Assembly (NCBI GenBank): GCA_002377985.1
Contig: DFQW01000101.1
Location: 8,774-19,360, forward strand
Direction: 5' to 3'
DNA length: 10,587 nt
Origin: Halieaceae bacterium UBA3479
Lineage (GTDB): Bacteria; Pseudomonadota; Gammaproteobacteria; Pseudomonadales; Halieaceae
In this document: positions 1 to 6,694 of the stretch, piece by piece
Numbering within the stretch: position 1 is the stretch's first letter
How the letters are laid out: each line of letters starts with the position of its first letter
Made by a program: the position numbers and the translations under genes
Notes under the pieces: model-generated
The model's input: the letters and a program-made list of their open reading frames with translations, nothing else
What the model was told of the DNA's origin: nothing
The model's database searches: none

Positions 1-461
1 CGTCAATCAGTTTTTCCCAAGGCACTGACCTGGAGCTCAATATCGAGCCCCTCACCAGCATCGACAAGCAGTTTATGGCGGAACAGCGACAGCGAGTGGA
101 GCAATTGGCCAATCGGCTGGGGAGAAACCTATCCGGCGAGGCGGATCGGGACATCGATACGTTGCAGCGCATCATTGATGATCGACTCATTGCCAGCGAC
201 GATACGCTCAGCCTGCAAGCCATGGGAGTGGTACTCGGGGATCTGTTGATCGACCGGCTGGACATGGCATGGGTCATATACCGGGACCGAAAAGGACGAT
301 CTCGAGCACTCCGTTATCGGGAAACCGATATATACCTTTTTCCGATAACCATGATCTCAAGGCGTCAGGAGGTGGGGAATAATCGAAGCGTCCGTTCGGT
401 CTATGACGAAGCGGTCAACACCACACTGCCGCGCATACCCGGAGGCAAGTGGTTACTGTAA
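1..461 (+). CDS. DUF3806 domain protein, 5' end outside window
   Basis: Partial gene. The frame beginning at base 3 is open from the window edge to the TAA at 459-461, giving 152 visible residues. An ATG at 75 exists, but the 24 codons before it read like protein (acidic and hydrophobic residues, no stop), so the true start is probably outside the window. The pattern 'LQAMGVVLGDLLIDRLDMAW', then VIYRD, then 'LFPITMISRR' matches what I know of DUF3806: a short alpha/beta domain of unknown function with a conserved GxxLGD-like stretch, a Trp, and an FPxTMIxxR block. No membrane segment is visible in this part; any signal peptide would lie upstream. It is convergent with the NUDIX gene, 53 bases away, and I see no convincing terminator in that gap. 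Family call fairly secure; function unknown. Confidence 0.72.
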   Translation, partial: SISFSQGTDLELNIEPLTSIDKQFMAEQRQRVEQLANRLGRNLSGEADRDIDTLQRIIDDRLIASDDTLSLQAMGVVLGDLLIDRLDMAWVIYRDRKGRSRALRYRETDIYLFPITMISRRQEVGNNRSVRSVYDEAVNTTLPRIPGGKWLL

Positions 462-514
462 GGGGGCAGCGATAACCAGACGCGCCGGAAAGGTGCAGGC
501 TCCAAAACATCAAC

Positions 515-1249
515 CTAGGGAACGTCTGCTCTTGGCACGTAGCTGAATATCCCCGCCGCGCCGATGGTGCGATGGACGCTACCCGATTGGTCAAGATCAC
601 CGCTGTCATAGGCGGCATCACCGGGATACAAAAAGACCATGCGATCCGACTCTCTGATCACCTTCGGGAAAAAACGGGGGGCCTCGCGTTCCTGCACTGC
701 CGCCTCCAGTGAGGGGCAGTTTGCCAACGCCTCGATATCGTGTAGCGAAACCAACGTCGGAGGGGTCATCGGTAACGCGCCGCGATGATGTGCCGCGACC
801 GCATCGGCCGGTTTCCACCATTGGTAATCGACAATTTCCAGGCCATCCACCTGCACCGCAGCGGCCTCCCCGACCCGTGCTAAAAAAAACCAGGTCGCAA
901 AGCGCCGCTTGACCACGGTGGGCGTTAACCAGTGGGAAAACGGCATCATGGCAGCCGGCGCTATCGCGATACCTGCCTCTTCTTCCAGCTCCCTGCTCGC
1001 TGCTGTGCACGCTCGTGCTATCTCATCGTGGCCATCATCGTCGAGCTCCACCTTGCCGCCGGGAAACACCCAGATTCCCGGCATATGCTTCAGCGCATCG
1101 CTGCGACGCAGCAGTAATACTTCGACACCCGACGGGATCTCGCGCACCACTATGGCGGTTGCCGCAGGGGATGCGGGTTGGACTTCTCCCGAAAATTCAA
1201 GCACCGCGCTAGGGGACCGGCGCACAGGGCAGGCATTGGACATAGACAT
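515..1249 (-). CDS. NUDIX hydrolase, NUDT7/NUDT19-like
   Basis: A 244-residue NUDIX hydrolase, expected to cleave a nucleoside diphosphate linked to another group (NUDIX = nucleoside diphosphate linked to X). The N-terminal strand is about residues 28-48. The box begins at FPGGKVE (62-68) and ends in RELEEEAGI (86-94), which holds the metal-binding glutamates. The spacing between Gly-Gly and REL is longer than the canonical box, as in NUDT19/NUDT7-like enzymes. HWLTP (106-110), RRFATWFFLA (115-124), PPT (163-165) and a late YPGD (208-211) also fit that group, some of which act on acyl-CoA or CoA, so CoA pyrophosphatase activity is possible but unproven. Last gene of the wrbA-DUF2069-sppA operon. 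Start uncertain: the ATG at 1249 has a weak GGGA 8 bases upstream and overlaps sppA by 41 bases. The ATG at 1243 and a GTG at 1204, 4 bases past the sppA stop, are alternatives; the frame is open up to 1345. Confidence 0.85.
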   Translation of the reverse strand: MSMSNACPVRRSPSAVLEFSGEVQPASPAATAIVVREIPSGVEVLLLRRSDALKHMPGIWVFPGGKVELDDDGHDEIARACTAASRELEEEAGIAIAPAAMMPFSHWLTPTVVKRRFATWFFLARVGEAAAVQVDGLEIVDYQWWKPADAVAAHHRGALPMTPPTLVSLHDIEALANCPSLEAAVQEREAPRFFPKVIRESDRMVFLYPGDAAYDSGDLDQSGSVHRTIGAAGIFSYVPRADVP

Positions 1250-3035
1250 GCATAGGATCCCGCAACGCCGACAAGCCCTTGACCACCGGTTTAAAGCTTG
1301 TCGCCAGTGATTCCGTCCAACCCCAGCCAAGCGGCAGTGCCGCACTGAACGAGCGGCTCAGTTCCTCCAGCAACACACTTTCAAATGATGGTGGCACACT
1401 GGTACGGCCCGTTCTCCATTCTTCTACACCCGCTAACGCGGCGGCGGCAGACACTGCCTGATCCAAACCACCCAAGGAGTCGACCAGACCGATTTCAGCG
1501 GCCTCCGCACCCGTCCAGACCAGTCCGCCGGCGATCTCTTGCACCGCCTCGGGGGGCATTTCCCTGCCACGGGATACCAGTTCAATAAAGTCATCGTAGG
1601 CGCTGTAGGACAACGCCTGAATAATGCGCGCCATTTCGGGACTGACACCGCGATCGAAACTTGCCGCTCCCGCCAAGGACGTTGTGCCCACCCCATCGAC
1701 CGTCACACCGATGTACTCGAGGATACCCTCGACCGTGGGAAAAGCGGAAAAAGCGCCAATGCTGCCGGTTAACGTTGTTGGCAGGGCCCAAATCTCATCC
1801 GCTTCTGCCGCAATCCAGTAGCCGCCCGACGCCGCCACTGTTCCCATAGACACCACAATGGGGATCCCTGCCTCACGTGCCTCCGCCAACTTGCGGCGAA
1901 TCAAGTCAGATGCAAAAACGCTGCCACCGGGTGAGTTCACTCTGAGCACAATTGCTGCGATGTCCTCTGCCTCCATGGCGGTATCGATATAACCATTGAT
2001 GGTGTCGCTGCCCGCCATTCCCTCTTCACTCTCACCCGGGACCAGCGTGCCCTCAACGGGCACAATCGCAATCAGCGGGAAACCCTCCTCGGCGAGCATG
2101 CGCTGTTGCTTCATATCCTCAAAGTAGCGCTCAAACTCAACGGTTTGTGGCAAGCCCTCCTCATCGGTAACGCCGACGCGCTCGGCAAGTAATGCGTTCA
2201 TTTCAGTGTGATCCGCCAGCACGTCGATCCAACCGCCTGCCACCAGTGTCTCTGCCAGATCGTTATCCGATGCCGCCAATTGCTCTGCAAAGCTATCGAT
2301 AAACGCATTCAATGCACCCGGAGGCAGATCCCTCCCTGTCTCCGCCAATTCGGCGTAAGCGGCCCAAAGACCCGATATCCATCTCGAAACAACGGCCCGC
2401 TCGCGCTCTGACATATCGTCGCGGAGATAGGGCTCCACAGCCGATTTGTTATCTCCCGCGCGGAACACGTGCATTGTCACGCGGATCTTCTCGAGGAAAC
2501 TGCGCAGGTAGGAGCGATAAACCGAGAATCCCTCAAGAAACATACCGCCCTCTGGATGCAGTAGCACCTGATCAGCCTGAGAAGCCAATAAATACTGGGC
2601 CTGCGAGTAAAAGTCTCCCACCGCGATCACCGGCTTATCGGTAGCCTTAAAGGCCGCAATCGCCTCGCTGAGTTCCAGTGTCTGGCTGGTGGAGGGTCCT
2701 GCGAGATCCTCGAGGTTCAGAATTAATGCGGTAATACGGTCATCGCTGGCCGACCACTGGATCGCCCTGATCAGATCATGAAGCAATACCGGCCGTTGGT
2801 AGTCCTGATTCAAAAAGGCGGCAATGGGCTCTATCGGTGGATTGTCCTCTACCAGTGGTCCGGCAGGCGCAATCAACAGCGCCGCCTGATCGGGTAACGG
2901 CTCCGGCGCGGACTCTTTCATACCTATACTCAGGCCGATAAAGAAAAAGGCGATAAACACCAGTGGCAGCAGCACCGTTATGGCCCGGCTGATCCCGCTC
3001 AAAATTCGCCACAAACCTCTCAATAAACGCATCAT
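1209..3035 (-). CDS. sppA: Signal peptide peptidase SppA, long (67 kDa-type) form
   Basis: Membrane-anchored serine protease (family S49) that degrades cleaved signal peptides at the periplasmic face of the inner membrane. 608 residues, the size of the long enterobacterial form with two tandem S49 domains, not the short Gram-positive form. One N-terminal transmembrane segment is at about 18-38, followed by the degenerate N-terminal domain. That domain supplies the general-base lysine K197 in GDNKSAVEPYLRDDMS, equivalent to K209 of E. coli. The C-terminal domain carries NSPGGSVFASD (367-377) and the nucleophile S403 in TVAASGGYWIA, equivalent to S409, plus TGSIGAF (423-429). The very end, DPMHVYVQCLPC, resembles the E. 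coli C-terminus as I remember it, supporting read-through to the TAG at 1209. Two adjacent ATGs (3035, 3032) are possible starts; AGGAG lies 11 bases upstream of the first. Both catalytic residues are present, so it should be active. Confidence 0.96.
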   Translation of the reverse strand: MMRLLRGLWRILSGISRAITVLLPLVFIAFFFIGLSIGMKESAPEPLPDQAALLIAPAGPLVEDNPPIEPIAAFLNQDYQRPVLLHDLIRAIQWSASDDRITALILNLEDLAGPSTSQTLELSEAIAAFKATDKPVIAVGDFYSQAQYLLASQADQVLLHPEGGMFLEGFSVYRSYLRSFLEKIRVTMHVFRAGDNKSAVEPYLRDDMSERERAVVSRWISGLWAAYAELAETGRDLPPGALNAFIDSFAEQLAASDNDLAETLVAGGWIDVLADHTEMNALLAERVGVTDEEGLPQTVEFERYFEDMKQQRMLAEEGFPLIAIVPVEGTLVPGESEEGMAGSDTINGYIDTAMEAEDIAAIVLRVNSPGGSVFASDLIRRKLAEAREAGIPIVVSMGTVAASGGYWIAAEADEIWALPTTLTGSIGAFSAFPTVEGILEYIGVTVDGVGTTSLAGAASFDRGVSPEMARIIQALSYSAYDDFIELVSRGREMPPEAVQEIAGGLVWTGAEAAEIGLVDSLGGLDQAVSAAAALAGVEEWRTGRTSVPPSFESVLLEELSRSFSAALPLGWGWTESLATSFKPVVKGLSALRDPMHVYVQCLPCAPVP

Positions 3036-3091
3036 TACTCGGCAGTCTCCTCAGTGTGATCGGTGGCCTCAGCCGCGACTTAAAAGGGCAA

Positions 3092-3457
3092 TCAGCCCGC
3101 GTCTCGCAGCTCACGCCCGCGGTAACGGATATACAACATACAGCAGTTGAATTGGATTACCACCAGGGTCAGACCCACGATGGACAAAGTGTCGCCGCGA
3201 TAGGCAAATACGGCCTCGACGCACGAAATAAAATAAAACAGCAGGATCAACTCATACCAGATAAAGAGCCGCAAACCATCTTTCATTGCCGCCCAGACAT
3301 AGAAAATGAGCGGAGCACATCGCAAGCCCGTCAGGGCCCATGTCCCGGAGAAACGCTCCACATCCGCTGCCTGCTGCAATAGCAGCGCGATCCATGTCAT
3401 CCACATCGCAATCCACAAGCTGCTTGTCAGTCCCCCGCGGGGACACGTTGCGCGCAT
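3092..3457 (-). CDS. DUF2069 inner-membrane protein
   Basis: A 121-residue small membrane protein of unknown function, assigned to DUF2069 from its length, four-helix pattern and position beside wrbA. Hydrophobic segments, numbered from the chosen start, are at about 15-28 (LWIAMWMTWIALLL), 44-55 (around APLIFYVW), 64-82 (around WYELILLFYFISC) and 92-110 (around LTLVVIQFNCCML). The tail RYRGREL is basic. Charged residues sit between the segments, as expected for short loops. The start was put at the ATG 8 bases after the wrbA stop; the frame is open to 3496, but a start there would run into wrbA. No strong Shine-Dalgarno is seen, so translation may be coupled to wrbA. sppA follows after 56 bases on the same strand. 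In Pseudomonas I recall a DUF2069 gene next to wrbA, which supports the call. No catalytic motif is visible. Confidence 0.8.
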   Translation of the reverse strand: MRATCPRGGLTSSLWIAMWMTWIALLLQQAADVERFSGTWALTGLRCAPLIFYVWAAMKDGLRLFIWYELILLFYFISCVEAVFAYRGDTLSIVGLTLVVIQFNCCMLYIRYRGRELRDAG

Positions 3458-3465
3458 GATCAGAC

Positions 3466-4077
<612 letters not shown>

Positions 4078-4096
4078 TCACTCGACGCCATATCAA

Positions 4097-4116
4097 GCCC
4101 CACGGTACAGTGGGGC
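4097..4116. promoter_or_regulatory. 20-base dyad between wrbA and yihY, candidate operator
   Basis: GCCCCAC at 4097-4103 and GTGGGGC at 4110-4116 are perfect reverse complements. The centre GTAC (4105-4108) is itself symmetric, so 18 of 20 positions obey the dyad. It lies 26 bases before the yihY ATG and 37 bases before the wrbA GTG. There is no T-run on either side, so it does not look like a terminator. On the minus strand a weak -35/-10 pair (TTGCCC and TGATAT, 17 apart) would place the dyad across the spacer. An operator for a dimeric repressor or activator is the simplest reading; a 5' UTR hairpin is the alternative. Confidence 0.45.
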
Positions 4117-4141
4117 AACTCCAATACGCAACGAAACGACC

Positions 4142-5371
4142 ATGGTAACGCATCCACAAAGCACAAAGGTGCTGCGCAGTCTTCATTATCTAAAGAGCCG
4201 CCTGCTCGAGGATCGGCTCACAACAAAGGCGGCCGCGCTGACCTTTGTGAGTCTGTTTGCGCTGGTGCCCCTGTTGACGGTGACGCTCTCGATTGCGTCG
4301 GCGCTGCCCGCCGCCGGCAATATCGAGGAGAAATTGAGCGACTTCCTGCTCCAGTTTCTGTTGCCAGAGAGCTCCAATCAGGTGGTCCAGTACCTGTCTA
4401 CTTTCATCAGTCAGGCCCGCTCGCTGACACTGGTTGGGGTAGCGATTCTGGTGGTGACTGCAGTGCTGATGCTACGAAATGTGGAACTTGCTCTGAATGA
4501 AATATGGCAGAACCGGGTAAATCGCAGGCCATTACAAAGTGTTTTGCTCTACTGGACCGTTCTGAGTCTGGGGCCTCTTGCTATCGCCTTGGGGCTGGGC
4601 ACGAGAGCCTATCTTTTTGCAGCGGCCAACGAATGGGGAGGCCTGAATGTTTTGGGTATCGGACCTGCTCTCATCGGACTGCTGCCATTCATCATGAGTA
4701 CCGTCGGCATCACTTGCCTCTACGTGCTGGTGCCGAATTGCCAGGTGCCCTGGCGTCACGCACTGGCGGGCGGCGTATTTGCCGCCGTTACCTTCACCAT
4801 AGCAAGAGCCCTGTTCACCACAGTGATGTCACAATCCAGCTACACCCTCGTGTACGGCGCATTCGCATCGGCACCGCTTTTCCTGCTCTGGATTTACGTA
4901 ACCTGGATCATCGTTTTGGCGGGGGCGGTGCTGACACATGGGCTTTCCGCCCACCAGAGCAGCGAGCAGGAGAGCACACCTCTCTTGATAAAAGCACTGG
5001 ATTCGCTATATCTCTTCTGGATTGCGCAGCGTGATGGCCGGGCCCTTTCAGACCTCGATGTCATTGGCACCAACCAGTGGTCGCCCGCAGCCATCGACGC
5101 AAATAGCTGGCGACACATCCGCGACCGGCTGAGTGAGGTCAATATTCTGCAAAGATCCGACCGGGGACACTATCTGCTGAGTCGGGATCTGCACTCCGTG
5201 AGTCTGGGCGATCTGGCTCAGATCCTGCGCGCTGAGCCCGTCTATCAACTGACGGACCCCGGTCCACCCTGGCGACAAACCGCAACGGCTTTGCTGGCAC
5301 AGCAGCGCGAGCAGGAAGCTCAAGGTCTGGCCACGCCACTGGCGGTGCTATTTGCCTCGACCGATGCCTGA
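4142..5371 (+). CDS. yihY: YihY/BrkB family inner-membrane protein with C-terminal extension
   Basis: Polytopic membrane protein of the YihY/BrkB family. It was formerly annotated as 'ribonuclease BN', which is known to be wrong: that activity belongs to the elaC product. The molecular function is unsettled. 409 residues, longer than the roughly 290 of E. coli YihY. The membrane domain spans about 30-275 with segments near 34-55, 95-113, 133-153, 174-197, 207-228 and 240-268. Family blocks include KAAALTFVSLFALVPLL (29-45), LNEIWQNR (118-125) and ASAPLFLLWIYVTW (242-255). The extension 280-409 is soluble; residues 304-363 look like a winged-helix unit (SPAAI, WRHIRDRLSEVNIL, then a GHYLLS beta-wing), a pattern I associate with longer YihY homologues. 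The ATG at 4142 was chosen because translation from the upstream TTG (4073) would add an unconserved leader running through the dyad. The 3' end overlaps the next gene by 8 bases. Confidence 0.9.
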   Translation: MVTHPQSTKVLRSLHYLKSRLLEDRLTTKAAALTFVSLFALVPLLTVTLSIASALPAAGNIEEKLSDFLLQFLLPESSNQVVQYLSTFISQARSLTLVGVAILVVTAVLMLRNVELALNEIWQNRVNRRPLQSVLLYWTVLSLGPLAIALGLGTRAYLFAAANEWGGLNVLGIGPALIGLLPFIMSTVGITCLYVLVPNCQVPWRHALAGGVFAAVTFTIARALFTTVMSQSSYTLVYGAFASAPLFLLWIYVTWIIVLAGAVLTHGLSAHQSSEQESTPLLIKALDSLYLFWIAQRDGRALSDLDVIGTNQWSPAAIDANSWRHIRDRLSEVNILQRSDRGHYLLSRDLHSVSLGDLAQILRAEPVYQLTDPGPPWRQTATALLAQQREQEAQGLATPLAVLFASTDA

Positions 5372-5804
5372 TCGCATCGCTATTTGGCTGCTTCTCTTCG
5401 CACTGGGTGGTTGTGGGAGCAAGCCCGCCGACCTGCCCGATCCGGGTCAGTGGCGCGTTATCAATTACTGGGCGATCTGGTGCACGCCCTGCAGAACCGA
5501 GATACCCGAGCTCAACACCCTCCATCAGGAAACACCCCTGCGGGTCTTCGGGGTCAATTTTGAGGGTCAGACAGGTGACAAACTCGCTGCTCAGGCTGCG
5601 GAACTGGGCATTACCTTTCCCCTGCTGGAACTGGACCCGGGACCTTCACTGGGGCAAGCCCGTCCGCGGGTACTGCCTACCACCTGGCTGGTAAACCCCG
5701 AAGGCGTCGTCACCGACACGCTGGTGGGACCTCAGACACAGGCGTCGATACTGCGCGTTTGGGAGGCCCGACGCAGTGAGTCTTTGCAAACCAGCCGCCC
5801 CTGA
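5364..5804 (+). CDS. TlpA-like thioredoxin-fold lipoprotein
   Basis: A 146-residue exported thiol-disulfide oxidoreductase. Residues 5-16 (IAIWLLLFALGG) are a short lipoprotein signal with a lipobox LGGC, so C17 should be lipidated. G18-S19 follow, with no Asp at +2, so transport to the outer membrane is expected. The thioredoxin domain begins near residue 30 and holds NYWAIWCTPCRTEIPEL, with active-site cysteines C40 and C43. The cis-proline loop is VLPTTWLV and the strand after it starts with NPEG. This is the TlpA/ResA type, used to reduce or isomerise periplasmic disulfides or in cytochrome c maturation; no substrate can be named. The ATG at 5364 overlaps the yihY stop (ATGCCTGA), indicating translational coupling. 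It lacks the signal-anchor helix usual in classic TlpA. A TTG four codons upstream (5352) is a less likely start. No ccm or dsb partner gene is in the window. Confidence 0.86.
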   Translation: MPDRIAIWLLLFALGGCGSKPADLPDPGQWRVINYWAIWCTPCRTEIPELNTLHQETPLRVFGVNFEGQTGDKLAAQAAELGITFPLLELDPGPSLGQARPRVLPTTWLVNPEGVVTDTLVGPQTQASILRVWEARRSESLQTSRP

Positions 5805-5870
5805 CCACTGCCTGAGGGCCCGTGAAAAGGCAATCGTCCCCGGTTTTAGAGGAATTCAGCAGAAAAGGCC

Positions 5871-5899
5871 AAAAAAAAGCCGGCTGTTAAACAGCCGGC
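5871..5899 (-). terminator. Intrinsic terminator of the PTPS-like gene
   Basis: Read on the minus strand: a perfect 8-base GC-rich stem GCCGGCTG/CAGCCGGC (5899-5892 with 5886-5879), a 5-base loop, then eight uninterrupted Ts (5878-5871). It lies 170 bases past the stop of the PTPS-like gene, the only gene reading into it. On the plus strand the same stem is followed by AATGAAGG, so it should not stop transcripts from the yihY unit by the intrinsic mechanism. Confidence 0.88.
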
Positions 5900-5923
5900 A
5901 ATGAAGGAGCCACTCAAAACGGG

Positions 5924-5947
5924 GAGAGTCTCACTAAAAGGACTCTC
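5924..5947. repeat. 7-base inverted repeat in the convergent intergenic region
   Basis: GAGAGTC (5924-5930) and GACTCTC (5941-5947) are perfect complements around a 10-base A-rich loop. Either strand could form the hairpin. No T-run follows on either strand. It sits in the 3' untranslated part of whichever transcript runs through it; role unknown. Confidence 0.5.
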
Positions 5948-5969
5948 GCTGCTCAGACGTTTCCCTTGC

Positions 5970-5987
5970 GATGTCCCCGCGGGCATC
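5970..5987. repeat. Short GC-rich hairpin in the convergent intergenic region
   Basis: GATGTCC and GGGCATC pair (one G-T wobble) around a 4-base loop CCGC. It lies between the 5924-5947 repeat and the plus-strand terminator candidate. No T-run is adjacent, so it is not a terminator by itself. It could be chance in GC-rich DNA or part of a structured 3' UTR. Confidence 0.35.
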
Positions 5988-6018
5988 ACCATCTCAACAA
6001 CTGACTCTATGACACAAG

Positions 6019-6055
6019 GTTTTCAGGAAAGTTCCTGACAACGACACTTTTTTTT
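6019..6055 (+). terminator. Probable intrinsic terminator for the yihY/thioredoxin unit
   Basis: GTTTTCAGGAA (6019-6029) and TTCCTGACAAC (6032-6042) form an 11-position stem with one mismatch; the two-base AG spacer would open to a four-base loop. Five bases later come eight Ts (6048-6055). The stem is AT-rich at its base and the T-run is offset, so it is weaker than the minus-strand terminator. It is nevertheless the only plus-strand candidate between the thioredoxin gene, which ends at 5804, and the convergent PTPS-like gene, whose stop lies 14 bases beyond it. Confidence 0.5.
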
Positions 6056-6068
6056 GGCAACCCGGTTT

Positions 6069-6548
6069 TTAGGCTACCCAGCAGGCCGAGCTACTTTGTC
6101 CATCGCCGGAGGTAACAAAGATCTCCAACTCCACAACGTCACCCATCAAATCTTCCGCCAAAACCTGATCGAGTAGATAGTGGGCAAGGGCCTCAACCGT
6201 CACATTGACGATCGGCAGAAGTAATGTCTCATCACAAGGGAACCGCAGGGTCTTTCCGTTAAAGGTAGCGAAATATTCGCCGTCTCGTGCCTCCACCGCG
6301 AGCCAGGGCGATTGCGCGGGCAGCAACATATACTCGTCGTGGGCATCGCATAGCTTCTGCAAACAGCGCTTATAGACATTGTAGTCAGCCGAGAAGCCGT
6401 TCTCACCCATCTCGGCGACAATCCGGGCAGACACCCCATAGTTATGGCCGTGCAACCGTTCTCTCTCGGTAGCGGAAAAGATCGTAAAATGAGCCGCCGA
6501 GAATTTGTGTGCCTGCTTGTTAATATGCAGCGTCGCCAACTGAGTCAT
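6069..6548 (-). CDS. PTPS/QueD-like protein lacking usual catalytic residues
   Basis: A 159-residue member of the 6-pyruvoyl-tetrahydropterin synthase/QueD family (T-fold, COG0720), whose members act on dihydroneopterin triphosphate or related pterins. The three zinc histidines are present: H20 in KFSAAHF, and H33 and H35 in RLHGHNY. ADYNVYK (54-60) matches the family VDF-x-x-LK block, and NVTVEALAHYL (115-125) the N-x-T-x-E block. Three catalytic positions differ. The Cys normally four residues before HGH is Arg29, with Glu at 28 and 30. The Asp-His pair is D71-E72 in AHDEYMLLP. The late Glu-Thr is V145-T146. It is therefore not a standard QueD or PTPS-II, nor a clean PTPS-III (Glu in place of Cys). 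The start at 6548 is supported by GAGG (6556-6559) 7 bases upstream; an in-frame ATG at 6572 has no Shine-Dalgarno. Divergent from the SDR gene. Family secure; reaction unknown. Confidence 0.85.
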   Translation of the reverse strand: MTQLATLHINKQAHKFSAAHFTIFSATERERLHGHNYGVSARIVAEMGENGFSADYNVYKRCLQKLCDAHDEYMLLPAQSPWLAVEARDGEYFATFNGKTLRFPCDETLLLPIVNVTVEALAHYLLDQVLAEDLMGDVVELEIFVTSGDGQSSSACWVA

Positions 6549-6643
6549 CGAATTGCCTCGTGGAGAAAACATCTAATGGTGTTGGAAGTGACTCAATTCG
6601 GCAACTGATACCAGCCCACCGGCGTCGCGACGACCCCGTGACC

Positions 6644-6658
6644 TCAGGCACTACCTGA
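6644..6658. promoter_or_regulatory. Small dyad between the PTPS-like and SDR genes
   Basis: TCAGG (6644-6648) and CCTGA (6654-6658) are complementary around 5 bases. A weak plus-strand promoter guess, GTGACC (6638-6643) and TACTCT (6660-6665) with a 16-base spacer, would place the dyad inside the spacer upstream of the SDR gene. A 10-base palindrome CGTCGCGACG lies just upstream at 6623-6632. Both are short enough to be chance. The 146-base divergent gap 6549-6694 must hold both promoters, but I see no strong -35/-10 pair on either strand. Confidence 0.25.
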
Positions 6659-6694
6659 AGTACTCTGATCGGCCAAGCATTCTGGCAGAACACT

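Noticed and set aside
618..1010. 130-residue minus-strand frame inside the NUDIX gene
   Set aside because: Alternative frame of the NUDIX gene, Gly/Arg-rich, no motif.
4097..4116. Dyad as an intrinsic terminator
   Set aside because: No T-run on either strand and it sits upstream of two divergent genes, so nothing would be terminated there.
4504..5034. 176-residue open frame on the plus strand inside yihY
   Set aside because: Same-strand shadow frame of yihY; rich in Arg, His and Ser and without family features, whereas the yihY frame has clear membrane segments.
5139..5525. 128-residue minus-strand frame across the yihY/thioredoxin junction
   Set aside because: Antisense to two well-supported genes; no start context or motif.
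6549..6599. CGAATTG/CAATTCG inverted repeat 37 bases apart in the PTPS/SDR gap
   Set aside because: Seven bases at that distance, AT-rich, is weak; it partly overlaps the ribosome-site region of the PTPS-like gene and is probably chance.
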